Assembly: GCA_000721375.1 (NCBI GenBank)
Contig: JOGW01000005.1
Location: forward strand, 361,622 to 425,621
Source: Streptomyces sp. NRRL B-3428
GTDB lineage: Bacteria > Actinomycetota > Actinomycetes > Streptomycetales > Streptomycetaceae
Direction of reading: 5' to 3'
Length of the DNA stretch: 64,000 nt
Shown: in pieces, positions 39,197 to 46,925 of the stretch
Numbering within the stretch: the stretch's first letter is position 1
Layout of the letters: each line of letters opens with the position of its first letter
The notes under the pieces: model-generated
The model's input: only the letters and a program-made list of their open reading frames with translations
Told to the model about the DNA's origin: nothing
Database searches by the model: none
Program-made: the position numbers and the translations under genes

Positions 39197-41167
39197 TCAC
39201 CCGCCGCCCGATGTGGCGACGGGCTTCAGCGCGGCCCCGTCGGACAGCCGGGCGGTCACCGTGACCCGGGCATCGGCGGAGGAGACCTTCTGCGCGAAGG
39301 TGCGGCCCTGCGCGGTCGCCTCCACGGCTCCGGTGGCCGTGATCGAAGCGACCTCCCTGCTGCCCGCGGCGAGCAGATAGCGGGCACCGGACGGCGCCAC
39401 CCATTGCGTCGAGGCGAGCACATGCTGTCCGAACCGGCTGCATGCAGCGGTCGCGGAGGCCCGCCCGACGACCGGGGCGGCTTTGCCGGCGGGCGGCTTG
39501 AACTGCAGCAGTACGTGGCCGGGTCCGCGCCAGGTCGTCGCCCGGGTGCAGGACCACACCGCCTGACCGCCCCGCTCCGGGAGGGTCTGGCCGGCGAAGT
39601 CCCAGACGTTGACCGCCCGTACGCCTTCGTCACGGAACTCGGTGAGCCGGCAGGCGGTACGGGCCCAGCTGAGCAGCGCGCCGCTGCTGGTGGCCTCGCG
39701 GGGCTGGCGGGCTCTTGTGCCCGGCTCCGGCAGCGGGGTGTAGCTGAGATGGGCCGGGGTGAGCCCGCCGAGATCGGCGACCAGGAAGGCGTGCTTCTCG
39801 ACGATGCGGCTGGAGGAGCGCAGTTGAAGCACCGGCCAGGCGTCACAGGGACTCTTGGACGGGGGGCTCGGCAGGGCTTCGGTGATGCCGTCCTCGCCGA
39901 CGTCGACCGGACGGGCGGGTGTGTCGGGGCTCAGCAGATCGCGGCGCTCCGTCTCGGCGATCCAGGGCGCCAGGAGGTAGCGCGTGCCGTCCGTGCCCCG
40001 GTCGAGTACGACCGCGGCCGCCGTGGTGACATCGGAGTCGTCCGCCCGCGCGAAGTCGAGCGCGGTGGCCGCGCCCGCCTGTTCGGTGTAGCGCACCAGG
40101 CGCTGACCGTCGTGGAACACGGTCACCGTACGGTCCCCGATGTTCCCGGCGAAGAGTAACTGTGGTGCGCCGGTGGGTGGTTCGGACGCGGTCCCCACGC
40201 TCTTGGTGACACGCGTGCCCTCGGGGAGCCGAGCCCAGGTGGCCAGGGCGCGCGTGAGCAGCTCCTTGTCGTCCGTCCGGTCCCCGCGCGGTGACCAGGC
40301 GCTGAAGTCGACGCGTGAGGTGTCGGCCCACAGGTCGGCCGGTGCGCGGACGAGTCGGTCCGGGCCGGGCGCTGAGGCGGGCAGGGCGACGGCGGGCGGG
40401 GAGCTGTCCTGCCCACCCGGCAGCGAGGCCGCCAGCACGACGGCGGCCACACCGGCCGCGGCGGCGGCCCACAGCAGTGTGAGGCGGCGTCGGCGCCGCA
40501 GCAGATCCGTCGGCCGGGTCTGCACCGAGCACGCGTCGAACTCCTGCGAGCGCAGGAGCGTTTCGGCTGATGAGCCGGCCGATGCGTCCAATCGGTGGGA
40601 GTCGCGCAGCGCGGCCTCCGGGTCCGGTACACCCGCCTCGCCGAGCTGCTCCACGACCTGGGGGTCGGACAGCTTCTCCAGGTGCCGCAGTACGAACGCG
40701 GCCCGGGTGGGGGCGGGCACGTTGGCGAGCGCGTTCCCGAGTGCGATCTCCTCCACGCCGCCCGCACGAGGGAACAGGCGCAGACCCCATACGGCCGGTA
40801 GCCCCGTCAACAGCGTGCGCGGCGGCGGCAGTCGGGAGGGCCAGCCCCGCGGGCGGCGTGCGCAGGCCAGCGCGGCGCGCAGCACGCTCACCCGGAGGTG
40901 GTCGGCGATGGGTTCGCCGGCTTCGGTCCGCTGGCGGGGTACGACCTGCGGCCGGCGCGCGGTGCGCAATCCGCCGGTGTGCGGGAGGGCCCGCTGCACC
41001 ATGCCATGGGCGAGCAGGACGCGGCGGTGCCGGGTCAGCGTCGCGGGCAACGTCAGGTAGGCGAGGCTCACCAGACGGGTGTAGTGGTCGACCAGGTGGG
41101 TCTCCGCCTGCGCCACCGGCGGGAGCGTACGGCGGCCGACAGTGGTTCGGCGGTGAGAGTTGGGCAC
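39197..41167 (-). CDS. Sigma-factor-like domain fused to a membrane-anchored ectodomain
   Basis: 656 residues from a GTG at 41167 behind GAAAGG. Residues 1-225 look like a degenerate ECF sigma protein: HYTRLVSLAYLTLP near the start and a region-4-like segment PAPTRAAFVLRHLEKLSDPQ then VVEQLG (151-176). One membrane span (LLWAAAAAGVAAVVLAASLP, about 231-250) follows a basic RRRRR stretch, and about 400 extracytoplasmic residues follow with several Cys. This suggests a membrane-tethered regulator that senses an outside signal. The outer domain is not one I recognise. The sigma-2 DNA-melting region is not obvious, so it may be an anti-sigma-like or scaffold protein. Confidence 0.65.
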   Translation of the reverse strand: MPNSHRRTTVGRRTLPPVAQAETHLVDHYTRLVSLAYLTLPATLTRHRRVLLAHGMVQRALPHTGGLRTARRPQVVPRQRTEAGEPIADHLRVSVLRAALACARRPRGWPSRLPPPRTLLTGLPAVWGLRLFPRAGGVEEIALGNALANVPAPTRAAFVLRHLEKLSDPQVVEQLGEAGVPDPEAALRDSHRLDASAGSSAETLLRSQEFDACSVQTRPTDLLRRRRRLTLLWAAAAAGVAAVVLAASLPGGQDSSPPAVALPASAPGPDRLVRAPADLWADTSRVDFSAWSPRGDRTDDKELLTRALATWARLPEGTRVTKSVGTASEPPTGAPQLLFAGNIGDRTVTVFHDGQRLVRYTEQAGAATALDFARADDSDVTTAAAVVLDRGTDGTRYLLAPWIAETERRDLLSPDTPARPVDVGEDGITEALPSPPSKSPCDAWPVLQLRSSSRIVEKHAFLVADLGGLTPAHLSYTPLPEPGTRARQPREATSSGALLSWARTACRLTEFRDEGVRAVNVWDFAGQTLPERGGQAVWSCTRATTWRGPGHVLLQFKPPAGKAAPVVGRASATAACSRFGQHVLASTQWVAPSGARYLLAAGSREVASITATGAVEATAQGRTFAQKVSSADARVTVTARLSDGAALKPVATSGGG

Positions 41168-41206
41168 GGAACCGACGCCTTTCAAGGCTCGTCACATGGT
41201 GCTTTC

Positions 41207-41228
41207 TTCACTCGTCCAAACGAGTGAA
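41207..41228. promoter_or_regulatory. Inverted repeat upstream of the sigma-like fusion gene
   Basis: TTCACTCG and CGAGTGAA (8-bp perfect arms, 6-base spacer TCCAAA) lie 40-61 bases before the GTG at 41167; an operator candidate. Confidence 0.5.
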
Positions 41229-41278
41229 TGCGCCAGTGGTTACAGCCAGGTCTCGAACGTCAACTCCGTGCGCCGTGA

Positions 41279-41307
41279 CGGCCCCGCGACCATGCGTCGC
41301 GGGGCCG
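41279..41307 (-). terminator. Terminator of the beta-helix gene
   Basis: A 12-bp perfect stem with GGCCCCGCGAC on the left arm and a CATGC loop, just after the stop of the gene at 41314. Confidence 0.8.
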
Positions 41308-41313
41308 CCCCGG

Positions 41314-43356
41314 TCACCAGCGCGCAGGCGGCGGAGGTGTCACCACCGGCGGTCGGTCGTCGCAGGTGATGGTGTTGGGCAGCATCCAGGGCGCGAGCCA
41401 TGAGCCGCTCGCCGTACCTCCGTCGTTGCCGCCGAGGTCCGTGAGGGAGAACTCCGAGCCGGTCGGCGGGAAGTTGAAGGAACCGCAGTTGTTGACGCCG
41501 ACCGCGCCGACGTTACGGGCGTCCACGTTCTCGAAGGTCGCGGAGCCCTTCACCCGTGCGCTGAGCACCGAGGTGCCGGTGCCGTCGATACGGATGTCCT
41601 TGAAGTGGACCAGCGGGATGGCGACCTTGTCCTTCACGCTCCACTCGCTCACCATCATGATCGCGTTGTAGGTGGAGTCGAGGTAGTGGTCGCCGGTGAC
41701 GCGGATGTCCGCGTCCACATCGCGGTCTAGGGCGTAGAGCCAGAGCGAGCCGAGCCCGATGTTCCAGTTGAGTTCGTATGTGCCGGCGCGGGCGGTCGTG
41801 TTGTCGGTGAAGGCCAGCTTTCCGCTGAAGGGTTCGGCGCCGAACCGGGAGCCGGCGTGCAGGGCGCTGCCCTCGCGGACCGGGTCGGCGACGAGGTTGC
41901 GGGAGACGGTGTTGTCGGTGCCGCCGTACAGCGCGATGCCGTTGGCGAGTACGGGTGACTGGATCGTGTTGCGGTGGAAGGTGTTACGGGCGTTGGCCTG
42001 CTTCTCCGACCACATGGCGAGGCCGTCGTCGCCGGTGTTGCGGACGAAGGTGTTCTCCACCGTCGAATCGGTCACGCCGGTGTGGAAGTTGAGGGCGTCG
42101 GCGATCTGGTCGACGACGATGCTGTCGCTCACCCGCAGGTTGTCCATCGGTCCGTCGAACCACAGGCCGACCTTGGTGTGCCGGATGTGCAGTCCGCTGA
42201 TGGTGGAGTCGCTCATCGCGCCGCCGACGCCGTTGACCTGGTCGGTGTCGATCCGCTCGCGTACGTCGCCCTCGATGGCGAAGCCCGACAGGTGCACGTT
42301 GCGGCTGCCGCCGTCCGCGGCGTCACGCCCGTAGAAGCCGACTCCGGTGTGCAGCGATCCGTCGGGTGCGGGCTTGTCGAGCTTGACCTGCTTGCCCTTG
42401 AAGACGGTCCACCAGTTGCCGGCGCCTTCGATCGTGACGTCGTCCACGATGATGTGCCGGTTGATCTGGTAGGTCCCCGGCGGTACGTACACCGGCAGGT
42501 CGCGGCGCTTGGCCTGGGCTATCGCCCGGTCGAGGGCGGGGGCGGAGTCCCGCCGGCCGGTCGGATCGGCGCCGTACAGCAGGGCGTTGACCGCCTTGGC
42601 CCGTAGGTGCGGGGCGCCGACGAGCTCGGAGTCGAGCAGATCGATCACCGTCCATGCGGCGCTGCTCCCGGCGGGAACGGTGAGCCGGACCTTGGCGCCG
42701 GCCTGGTGGGTGCGCGGCAGACGCAGCCGCTGCTCGTCGTAGAAGTGCATGGGCCGGAACGGCTTCTTGATCTCCGGTGCGGGTGTGGTGGCGCTCGGTA
42801 CGCAGGAGCACTCGGTGATCCACCAGTCGGGATGGAGGAGATCGGCGCCGGGGTCGTTGCTGAACGGGTACTGGTTGTAGAGCCAGGAGTACTCGGAGGT
42901 CAGCGTCATGGTGCGGCGTGACTTGCCGTCGACCGTGACGTCGAGGGGCGCCTTGATGCCCCCGCCGCCGGGGGCGTCCGGAATGCTGTAGCGGACCGTG
43001 ATCGCGTCGGCTGCCTTCGGCAGTGTGAACTCGACGTACTGACCCGGCGTGAGTCTCACCGCGCTACGGCCCGAGGCTTCGGCGGGCAGCGAGTACGCGG
43101 TCCGGTCCGGGCCGATCCGCTGCCCGTCGGTGACGGCGTTCTCGGCCTCCTGCTCCTGGAACGCGACGTCGGCGCCACGCCCGCTGGTGAGCGCCGGGTC
43201 AAGTCCCGCGCGGGTCACGGGAGTCGGCGCGGCCGCAGGTGGTTGCTCGGCAGCGGTGGACGCGCTCGTGAGCCCCGCGGTGGCGACCGCCAGAGCGGCG
43301 AGGACGCTCACGGTTCTACGGCGGGTGCGATGGATGTTCCGACGGTTCAGCGGCAT
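41314..43356 (-). CDS. Secreted CBM-containing right-handed beta-helix protein, GH87-like
   Basis: 680 residues. Signal peptide (VSVLAALAVATAGLTSAS). Residues about 60-260 form a carbohydrate-binding beta-sandwich (FQEQEAENAV, RLTPGQYVEFTLP, AAWTVIDLLDSELVG). Residues 265-640 form a parallel beta-helix starting with LRAKAVNALLYGADPTGRRD and PVYVPPGTYQINRHIIVDD, with EGAGNWWTVFKGKQ and NTGDDGLAMWSEKQ, resembling alpha-1,3-glucanase/mycodextranase (GH87) or other pectin-lyase-fold enzymes. The tail is PPVVTPPPPARW. It probably degrades an extracellular alpha-glucan or similar polymer. The start at MPLNRRNIHRT is chosen because it opens the signal peptide. An upstream palindrome (43450-43473) may control it. 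Confidence 0.82.
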   Translation of the reverse strand: MPLNRRNIHRTRRRTVSVLAALAVATAGLTSASTAAEQPPAAAPTPVTRAGLDPALTSGRGADVAFQEQEAENAVTDGQRIGPDRTAYSLPAEASGRSAVRLTPGQYVEFTLPKAADAITVRYSIPDAPGGGGIKAPLDVTVDGKSRRTMTLTSEYSWLYNQYPFSNDPGADLLHPDWWITECSCVPSATTPAPEIKKPFRPMHFYDEQRLRLPRTHQAGAKVRLTVPAGSSAAWTVIDLLDSELVGAPHLRAKAVNALLYGADPTGRRDSAPALDRAIAQAKRRDLPVYVPPGTYQINRHIIVDDVTIEGAGNWWTVFKGKQVKLDKPAPDGSLHTGVGFYGRDAADGGSRNVHLSGFAIEGDVRERIDTDQVNGVGGAMSDSTISGLHIRHTKVGLWFDGPMDNLRVSDSIVVDQIADALNFHTGVTDSTVENTFVRNTGDDGLAMWSEKQANARNTFHRNTIQSPVLANGIALYGGTDNTVSRNLVADPVREGSALHAGSRFGAEPFSGKLAFTDNTTARAGTYELNWNIGLGSLWLYALDRDVDADIRVTGDHYLDSTYNAIMMVSEWSVKDKVAIPLVHFKDIRIDGTGTSVLSARVKGSATFENVDARNVGAVGVNNCGSFNFPPTGSEFSLTDLGGNDGGTASGSWLAPWMLPNTITCDDRPPVVTPPPPARW

Positions 43357-43449
43357 CGGAGCGACTCGATTCTCTGCGGCACCGGGCGAAGGTGAGGCGA
43401 CAGTAGGGCCGCCTTGAGCGGCCCACAAGAGGTTCGGTCGCAAAATGTC

Positions 43450-43473
43450 ACTGCAATGACGTCAACTTGCAGT
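43450..43473. promoter_or_regulatory. Nested palindrome upstream of the beta-helix gene
   Basis: ACTGCAA (43450-43456) and TTGCAGT (43467-43473) flank TGACGTCA (43457-43464), itself a palindrome. Minus-strand TTGACG inside could be a -35 box. A good operator candidate about 95-117 bases before the ATG. Confidence 0.55.
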
Positions 43474-43604
43474 CCTGGATTGTATTTTTGCGGATCCCTG
43501 CCGCGCGATGCGCGTGAACTCCCGCACCCGTGGACGCCGGTGAAGGCCTCCCGCGTCCCACGCCGATCGCCCCTTGCCCCTCGCCCGCGGAACTTACCTA
43601 CGAG

Positions 43605-43610
43605 TAAAGT
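43605..43610 (+). promoter_or_regulatory. Probable -10 box of the peroxiredoxin gene
   Basis: TAAAGT 35 bases before the ATG. It overlaps the right arm of TTACctacgaGTAA (43594-43607), a short inverted repeat that may be a regulator site. Confidence 0.5.
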
Positions 43611-43645
43611 GGCGTGATCACCGCTGGGGACCCGGAGGACCGCAC

Positions 43646-44110
43646 ATGACGAGGCGTATCGAAGTCGGCGACAAGGTGGAGGACTTCACCCTGCCCGACG
43701 AGACCGGCACCGACCGCAAGCTCTCCGAGCTCCTCGCGGACGGACCGGTGGTGCTGTTCTTCTACCCCGCCGCCCTCACACCCGGCTGCACCGCCGAGGC
43801 CTGCCACTTCCGCGATCTCGCCGCGGAGTTCGCGGCCGCCGGTGCCAAGGCCGTGGGCATCAGCTCCGACACGGTCGAACGCCAGCAGGAGTTCACCGAG
43901 CGCCACTCCCTCGGCATGCCGCTGCTGTCCGACCCCGAGGGCGTCGTACGGACGAAGTTCGGCGTGGCCCGCGGATTCTCCGTGCTGCCGACCAAGCGCA
44001 TGACCTACGTCATCGACACCGATCGCAGCGTGCTGGAAGTGATCCGCAGCGAGATCCGTATGTCCGTGCACGCCGACCGCGCGCTGGCCGCGCTGCGATC
44101 CCGGTCCTAG
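43646..44110 (+). CDS. bcp: Thiol peroxidase, BCP/PrxQ-type peroxiredoxin
   Basis: 154 residues, thioredoxin fold. The active-site loop FYPAALTPGCTAEACHFRDL holds the peroxidatic Cys48 and the resolving Cys53 five residues on, the arrangement of bacterioferritin co-migratory protein/PrxQ. ISSDTVERQQEFTERHSLGMP and LPTKRMTYVIDTD complete the fold. It reduces hydroperoxides in the cytoplasm with thioredoxin or a similar donor. CCGGAGGA lies 7 bases before the ATG. Confidence 0.92.
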   Translation: MTRRIEVGDKVEDFTLPDETGTDRKLSELLADGPVVLFFYPAALTPGCTAEACHFRDLAAEFAAAGAKAVGISSDTVERQQEFTERHSLGMPLLSDPEGVVRTKFGVARGFSVLPTKRMTYVIDTDRSVLEVIRSEIRMSVHADRALAALRSRS

Positions 44111-44185
44111 GCCCGCCTTCGGGCACAATGAGCCTCGTCAGGGCCGAGACGCAGGCCAGCAGGAGCAGACGGGAGTTGGCGGTCC

Positions 44186-44761
44186 GTGCCGGAGAGGAAC
44201 CAGGAGTTCGGCAAGTACGGCGCCCGAGGCGCCAGGGGCAGCGAACTGGTGGGCCGCAAGCTCGACGAGCTGGCCGGAGGCATCGCCACCCCCGTCACCG
44301 TGAAGCGTGGCCTGATGGCACGCCTGCACTACCTCACCCGTTCCGACCACGCCCGCGGCGCGGCCCGGGACGCGGGTCTCACCGTCACCCCCCGCACCCT
44401 CAAGGCCTGGCTCGACGGCAAGCGCAGCCCGTCGGCGAAGAACCTGGAGAAGATCGACACCGCCTACCGCACGGTCCGCCGGCAGAACGTCGCGCGCCAT
44501 CTCCTCAACCGCCTCAACCGCCAGGGCCGCGGCACCCGCGTGGAGATCCACCCCCTCAACCAGTCCGGTGTGGACCGCCCGCAGCAGCGCGTCGTGCCGT
44601 TCCGCGACATGAACGTCCGCCGCTGGGACGCCATCGTCGCCGCGTGGACGGCCGGCGACGCACAGGGCCTGGACACCGCGTGGACCGACCATGTGCTGCC
44701 CGACCTCGGCAGCCAGTGGGGCGCCTACGAGTACTGCACGAGCGTCGGCTTCGCCGCCTGA
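44186..44761 (+). CDS. Helix-turn-helix protein with terminal-protein-like N-terminus
   Basis: 191 residues from a GTG. The first 100 residues are basic and helical: LMARLHYLTRSDHARGAARD, AGLTVTPRTLKAWLDGKRSP and NLEKIDTAYRTVRRQNVARH make a helix-turn-helix that recalls the DNA-binding N-terminus of streptomycete telomere terminal proteins (Tpg) and related plasmid/phage regulators. The C-terminal part (VRRWDAIVAAWTAGDAQGLD then TAWTDHVLPDLGSQWGAYEY) is conserved-looking but not recognised. It is likely DNA-binding; a role in replication of linear elements is speculation. It stands alone, with a strong terminator behind it. Confidence 0.6.
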   Translation: MPERNQEFGKYGARGARGSELVGRKLDELAGGIATPVTVKRGLMARLHYLTRSDHARGAARDAGLTVTPRTLKAWLDGKRSPSAKNLEKIDTAYRTVRRQNVARHLLNRLNRQGRGTRVEIHPLNQSGVDRPQQRVVPFRDMNVRRWDAIVAAWTAGDAQGLDTAWTDHVLPDLGSQWGAYEYCTSVGFAA

Positions 44762-44776
44762 TCGCTGCGGCTTCCA

Positions 44777-44812
44777 CTGTCCGGGGGGCCTGTTCTGCAC
44801 CCCCCTGGACAG
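44777..44812 (+). terminator. Terminator of the helix-turn-helix gene
   Basis: CTGTCCGGGGGG (44777-44788) pairs with 44800-44812 over 12 positions with one bulged T, around an 11-base loop, 15 bases after the stop. Confidence 0.85.
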
Positions 44813-45033
44813 CCTCCGCGGCTGATGCGGACCCGAATCCATTTCTCCTGCACCTGGCGGCGTCCGCATCGAAGTTGGGCCTGTGCCGCGAGCTCCGTGC
44901 AGCGTACGGCCGCACGTGCCATGGCGACGGCGGTCCTCACCGTGTCCGGGCTCCTCGGCGCTTTTCGAGCGTCGCACCCTGTCGCGCTCCGTGATCATCG
45001 GAGCCGGTAGGAAGCGGGGAACCCAGTGGTGAC

Positions 45034-45039
45034 TAGGGT
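45034..45039 (+). promoter_or_regulatory. Leaderless -10 box for the esterase gene
   Basis: TAGGGT, 8 bases before the ATG at 45048 with no ribosome binding site. Confidence 0.65.
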
Positions 45040-45047
45040 CCACTTCC

Positions 45048-46049
45048 ATGACCCGCACCCGTACCGCCTTGGCGCACGACTTCCCGTTCGATCCGGCCTA
45101 CGGCAGCACGATCGAGGACCTCCTCGGCGTATCGGCACCCGAGGGTCCCGCGGACTTCGACGACTTCTGGCGTGACCGATACGCGCAGGCGATCGCCGTG
45201 CGCACCGAACCCGAGGTCGGCCGGCTCGTGGAGGAGCGCGACGGCGTCCGTATCCACGAGGTGGCGTACACCTCGGTCGGCGGTGTGCGCCTGGGTGGCT
45301 GGCTGGCGCTGCCCGAGGAAGGTCGGGCCGAGCACGGCTTCGTCATCGGCCATGGATACGGCGGACGGGACGAGCCCGGCCGCGACGTACCCCTGCCGCT
45401 GCCGCGGTCCGCCGCGATCCTGCCCTGCGTGCGCGGCATGGGCTCGCGGGCTCTGCTGCCCGGTGTGCCCTCCGTGTCCGACGAGCACGTGCTGCACGGC
45501 ATCGCCTCGCGGGAGTCGTACGTCATCGGCGAGTGCGTCGCCGATCTGTGGTGCGCGGCGACGGCGCTCCTGGAGCTCGTGCCCGGGCTCACGCCGCGCC
45601 TCGGCTACCTGGGGGAGAGCTTCGGGGGCGGGCTCGGTGCGCTGGCGTTGCCCTGGGACGAACGGTTCGCGGCAGGGCAGCTGGCCGTGCCGACGTTCGG
45701 CAACCATCCGCTGCGACTCACCCTCGACTGTGTGGGGAGCGGTGCCGCGGTGCGCCGGCACCATGCGGAACATCCCGAAGTCGTCGACGTACTGCGCTAC
45801 TTCGACGCGGCAACGGCCGCCACGCGGATCGGCAAGCCGGTCCTGACGGCCCCGGCCCTGTTCGATCCGTCGGTGCCGCCGCCCGGGCAGTTCGCGGTGC
45901 ACAACGGCCTGCCCGAGGGGTCGGGGCGTGAGCTGCATGTGCTGGAGGCGGGGCACTTCGAGTGGGAGGGCGCGGCAGAGTCCGAGGCTCGGCTGGATCG
46001 GGCCAAGGCGGAGTTCTTCGGGCGGGTGCTGGAGCGGCGGCGGGGGTGA
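45048..46049 (+). CDS. Acetyl xylan esterase / cephalosporin-C deacetylase-like (CE7)
   Basis: 333 residues, alpha/beta hydrolase of the AXE1 type. The N-terminal PADFDDFWRDRY is the usual CE7 opening. HGFVIGHGYGGRDE is the oxyanion segment, the nucleophile lies in LGYLGESFGGGLGAL, the Asp in PALFDPSVPPPGQFAVHN and the His in LEAGHFEWEG. It removes acetyl groups from xylo-oligosaccharides or related esters; CE7 enzymes are often intracellular, and no signal peptide is seen here. Leaderless start. A LacI-type regulator remnant lies immediately downstream on the other strand, suggesting a former sugar-regulated locus. Confidence 0.88.
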   Translation: MTRTRTALAHDFPFDPAYGSTIEDLLGVSAPEGPADFDDFWRDRYAQAIAVRTEPEVGRLVEERDGVRIHEVAYTSVGGVRLGGWLALPEEGRAEHGFVIGHGYGGRDEPGRDVPLPLPRSAAILPCVRGMGSRALLPGVPSVSDEHVLHGIASRESYVIGECVADLWCAATALLELVPGLTPRLGYLGESFGGGLGALALPWDERFAAGQLAVPTFGNHPLRLTLDCVGSGAAVRRHHAEHPEVVDVLRYFDAATAATRIGKPVLTAPALFDPSVPPPGQFAVHNGLPEGSGRELHVLEAGHFEWEGAAESEARLDRAKAEFFGRVLERRRG

Positions 46050-46052
46050 AAT

Positions 46053-46187
46053 CGACACCGGCTCCTCGCCGCTGTCCGTCGCCCGGCCGCCCAGTCGTCG
46101 CACCAGGAGTTCGCCCGGCTCCTCGCCCGACTGCCGCGTCGGCCGGCGCAACGTGGTCAGGGCCGGGCGTACGAGGCGGCCAGGGGT
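46053..46187 (-). pseudogene. Remnant of a LacI-family regulator C-terminus
   Basis: On the minus strand one frame reads TPGRLVRPALTTLRRPTRQ then SGEEPGELLVRRLGG. LacI/GalR proteins end with just such a stretch (RP.LTTVRQP...G..AA.LLLRRL.G), after which a short TELVVR tail follows. No DNA-binding or sugar-binding half precedes it, so only the C-terminal fragment survives between the esterase stop and the GNAT gene. Confidence 0.5.
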
Positions 46188-46214
46188 GACCGCCTGAAGG
46201 GCGCCTCCCCGCAC

Positions 46215-46220
46215 TACCCT
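46215..46220 (+). promoter_or_regulatory. Probable -10 box of the GNAT gene
   Basis: TACCCT 38 bases before the ATG at 46259; a short leader with CGAGGGGG follows. Confidence 0.45.
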
Positions 46221-46258
46221 GATCCCTCATCCCACCCACCGTGCCGAGGGGGCAGCCC

Positions 46259-46786
46259 ATGCGCAGCAGCACTACGATCCGCCTGATCGAGCCCGCCGAC
46301 GCCGACGCCATCGCCGCCCATCGGAAGCGTGACGTCGAAGCATTCCGGCCGTGGGAGCCGGACCAGCCGGCCGACTACTTCACGCCGGAGGGGCAGGCGG
46401 AGCGGATCGGCCGTGCGCTGGAGGGGCACAAGGCCGGCACGGTCTGGCCGGGGGTGGTGCTCGCCGACGGTATGTTGATCGGGCAGATCACCGTCGGGGG
46501 GATCCTGCCGCAGCCGCATCTGCGCCGTGGTTCGGTCGGTTACTGGATCGCCACTACCGCCCAGGGGCACGGACATGCCGGTCGGGCCCTCGGGCTCGCG
46601 CTGAAGCTGATGACGGACGAACTCGGTCTGCATCGAGCCGAGGCGTCCACCAACCTGGAGAACGTGCCTTCCCAACGGGTGCTCCGCCGCAACGGGTTCA
46701 CCCCGTACGGCGTCGCCCACTCCTCGATCTTCCTCGACGGGAGCTGGCGCGACGGCTTGCTGTGGGAACGGATCCTCGGCGGCTGA
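46259..46786 (+). CDS. GNAT-family N-acetyltransferase, RimJ/RimL-like
   Basis: 175 residues. RLIEPADADAIAAHRKRDVE at the start, GMLIGQITVGGILPQPHLRR, the strand SVGYWIATTAQGHGHAGRAL carrying the acetyl-CoA pyrophosphate loop, and LHRAEASTNLENVPSQRVLR, RNGFTPYGV at the end, a pattern of the RimJ/RimL branch that acetylates protein N-termini, antibiotics or small amines. It is cytoplasmic; the target is unknown. CGAGGGGG lies 9 bases before the ATG. It follows the LacI remnant and precedes a LysE exporter by 139 bases. Confidence 0.88.
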   Translation: MRSSTTIRLIEPADADAIAAHRKRDVEAFRPWEPDQPADYFTPEGQAERIGRALEGHKAGTVWPGVVLADGMLIGQITVGGILPQPHLRRGSVGYWIATTAQGHGHAGRALGLALKLMTDELGLHRAEASTNLENVPSQRVLRRNGFTPYGVAHSSIFLDGSWRDGLLWERILGG

Positions 46787-46925
46787 AGCGCGCACGCGCG
46801 GGGCGGCGGCCGGTCACAGTCCTGCGGCAGGGAGCGGGAGTTCGGCCGATCGCAACGCCCGCCGTGATCGGTGCGCTGTGCCAAATCGGTGTCGATCGAC
46901 GGCGGTCGGATGCGAGGATCGGCCG

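Larger units (their letters stand above)
43357..43645. other. 289-base divergent region, beta-helix gene / peroxiredoxin
   Basis: No gene seen. A/T-rich in the middle. Contains the palindrome 43450-43473 facing the beta-helix gene and a TAAAGT -10 candidate (43605-43610) facing the peroxiredoxin gene. Confidence 0.6.
44762..45047. other. 286-base intergenic region before the esterase gene
   Basis: No gene seen. Contains the terminator (44777-44812), a further 9-bp inverted repeat GATGCGGAC (44824-44832) / GTCCGCATC (44862-44870) with a long loop, and the leaderless esterase promoter at the right end. Confidence 0.55.

Noticed and set aside
37316..40159. A 947-codon open frame on the plus strand opposite the protease and the sigma-like gene
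   Set aside because: Composition is Gly/Arg/Val-rich with no motifs; it is antisense to two well-supported genes and is a typical by-product of high third-position GC.
43457..43464. TGACGTCA as a eukaryotic-type cyclic-AMP response element
   Set aside because: The organism is bacterial; the sequence is considered only as the core of a larger bacterial palindrome.
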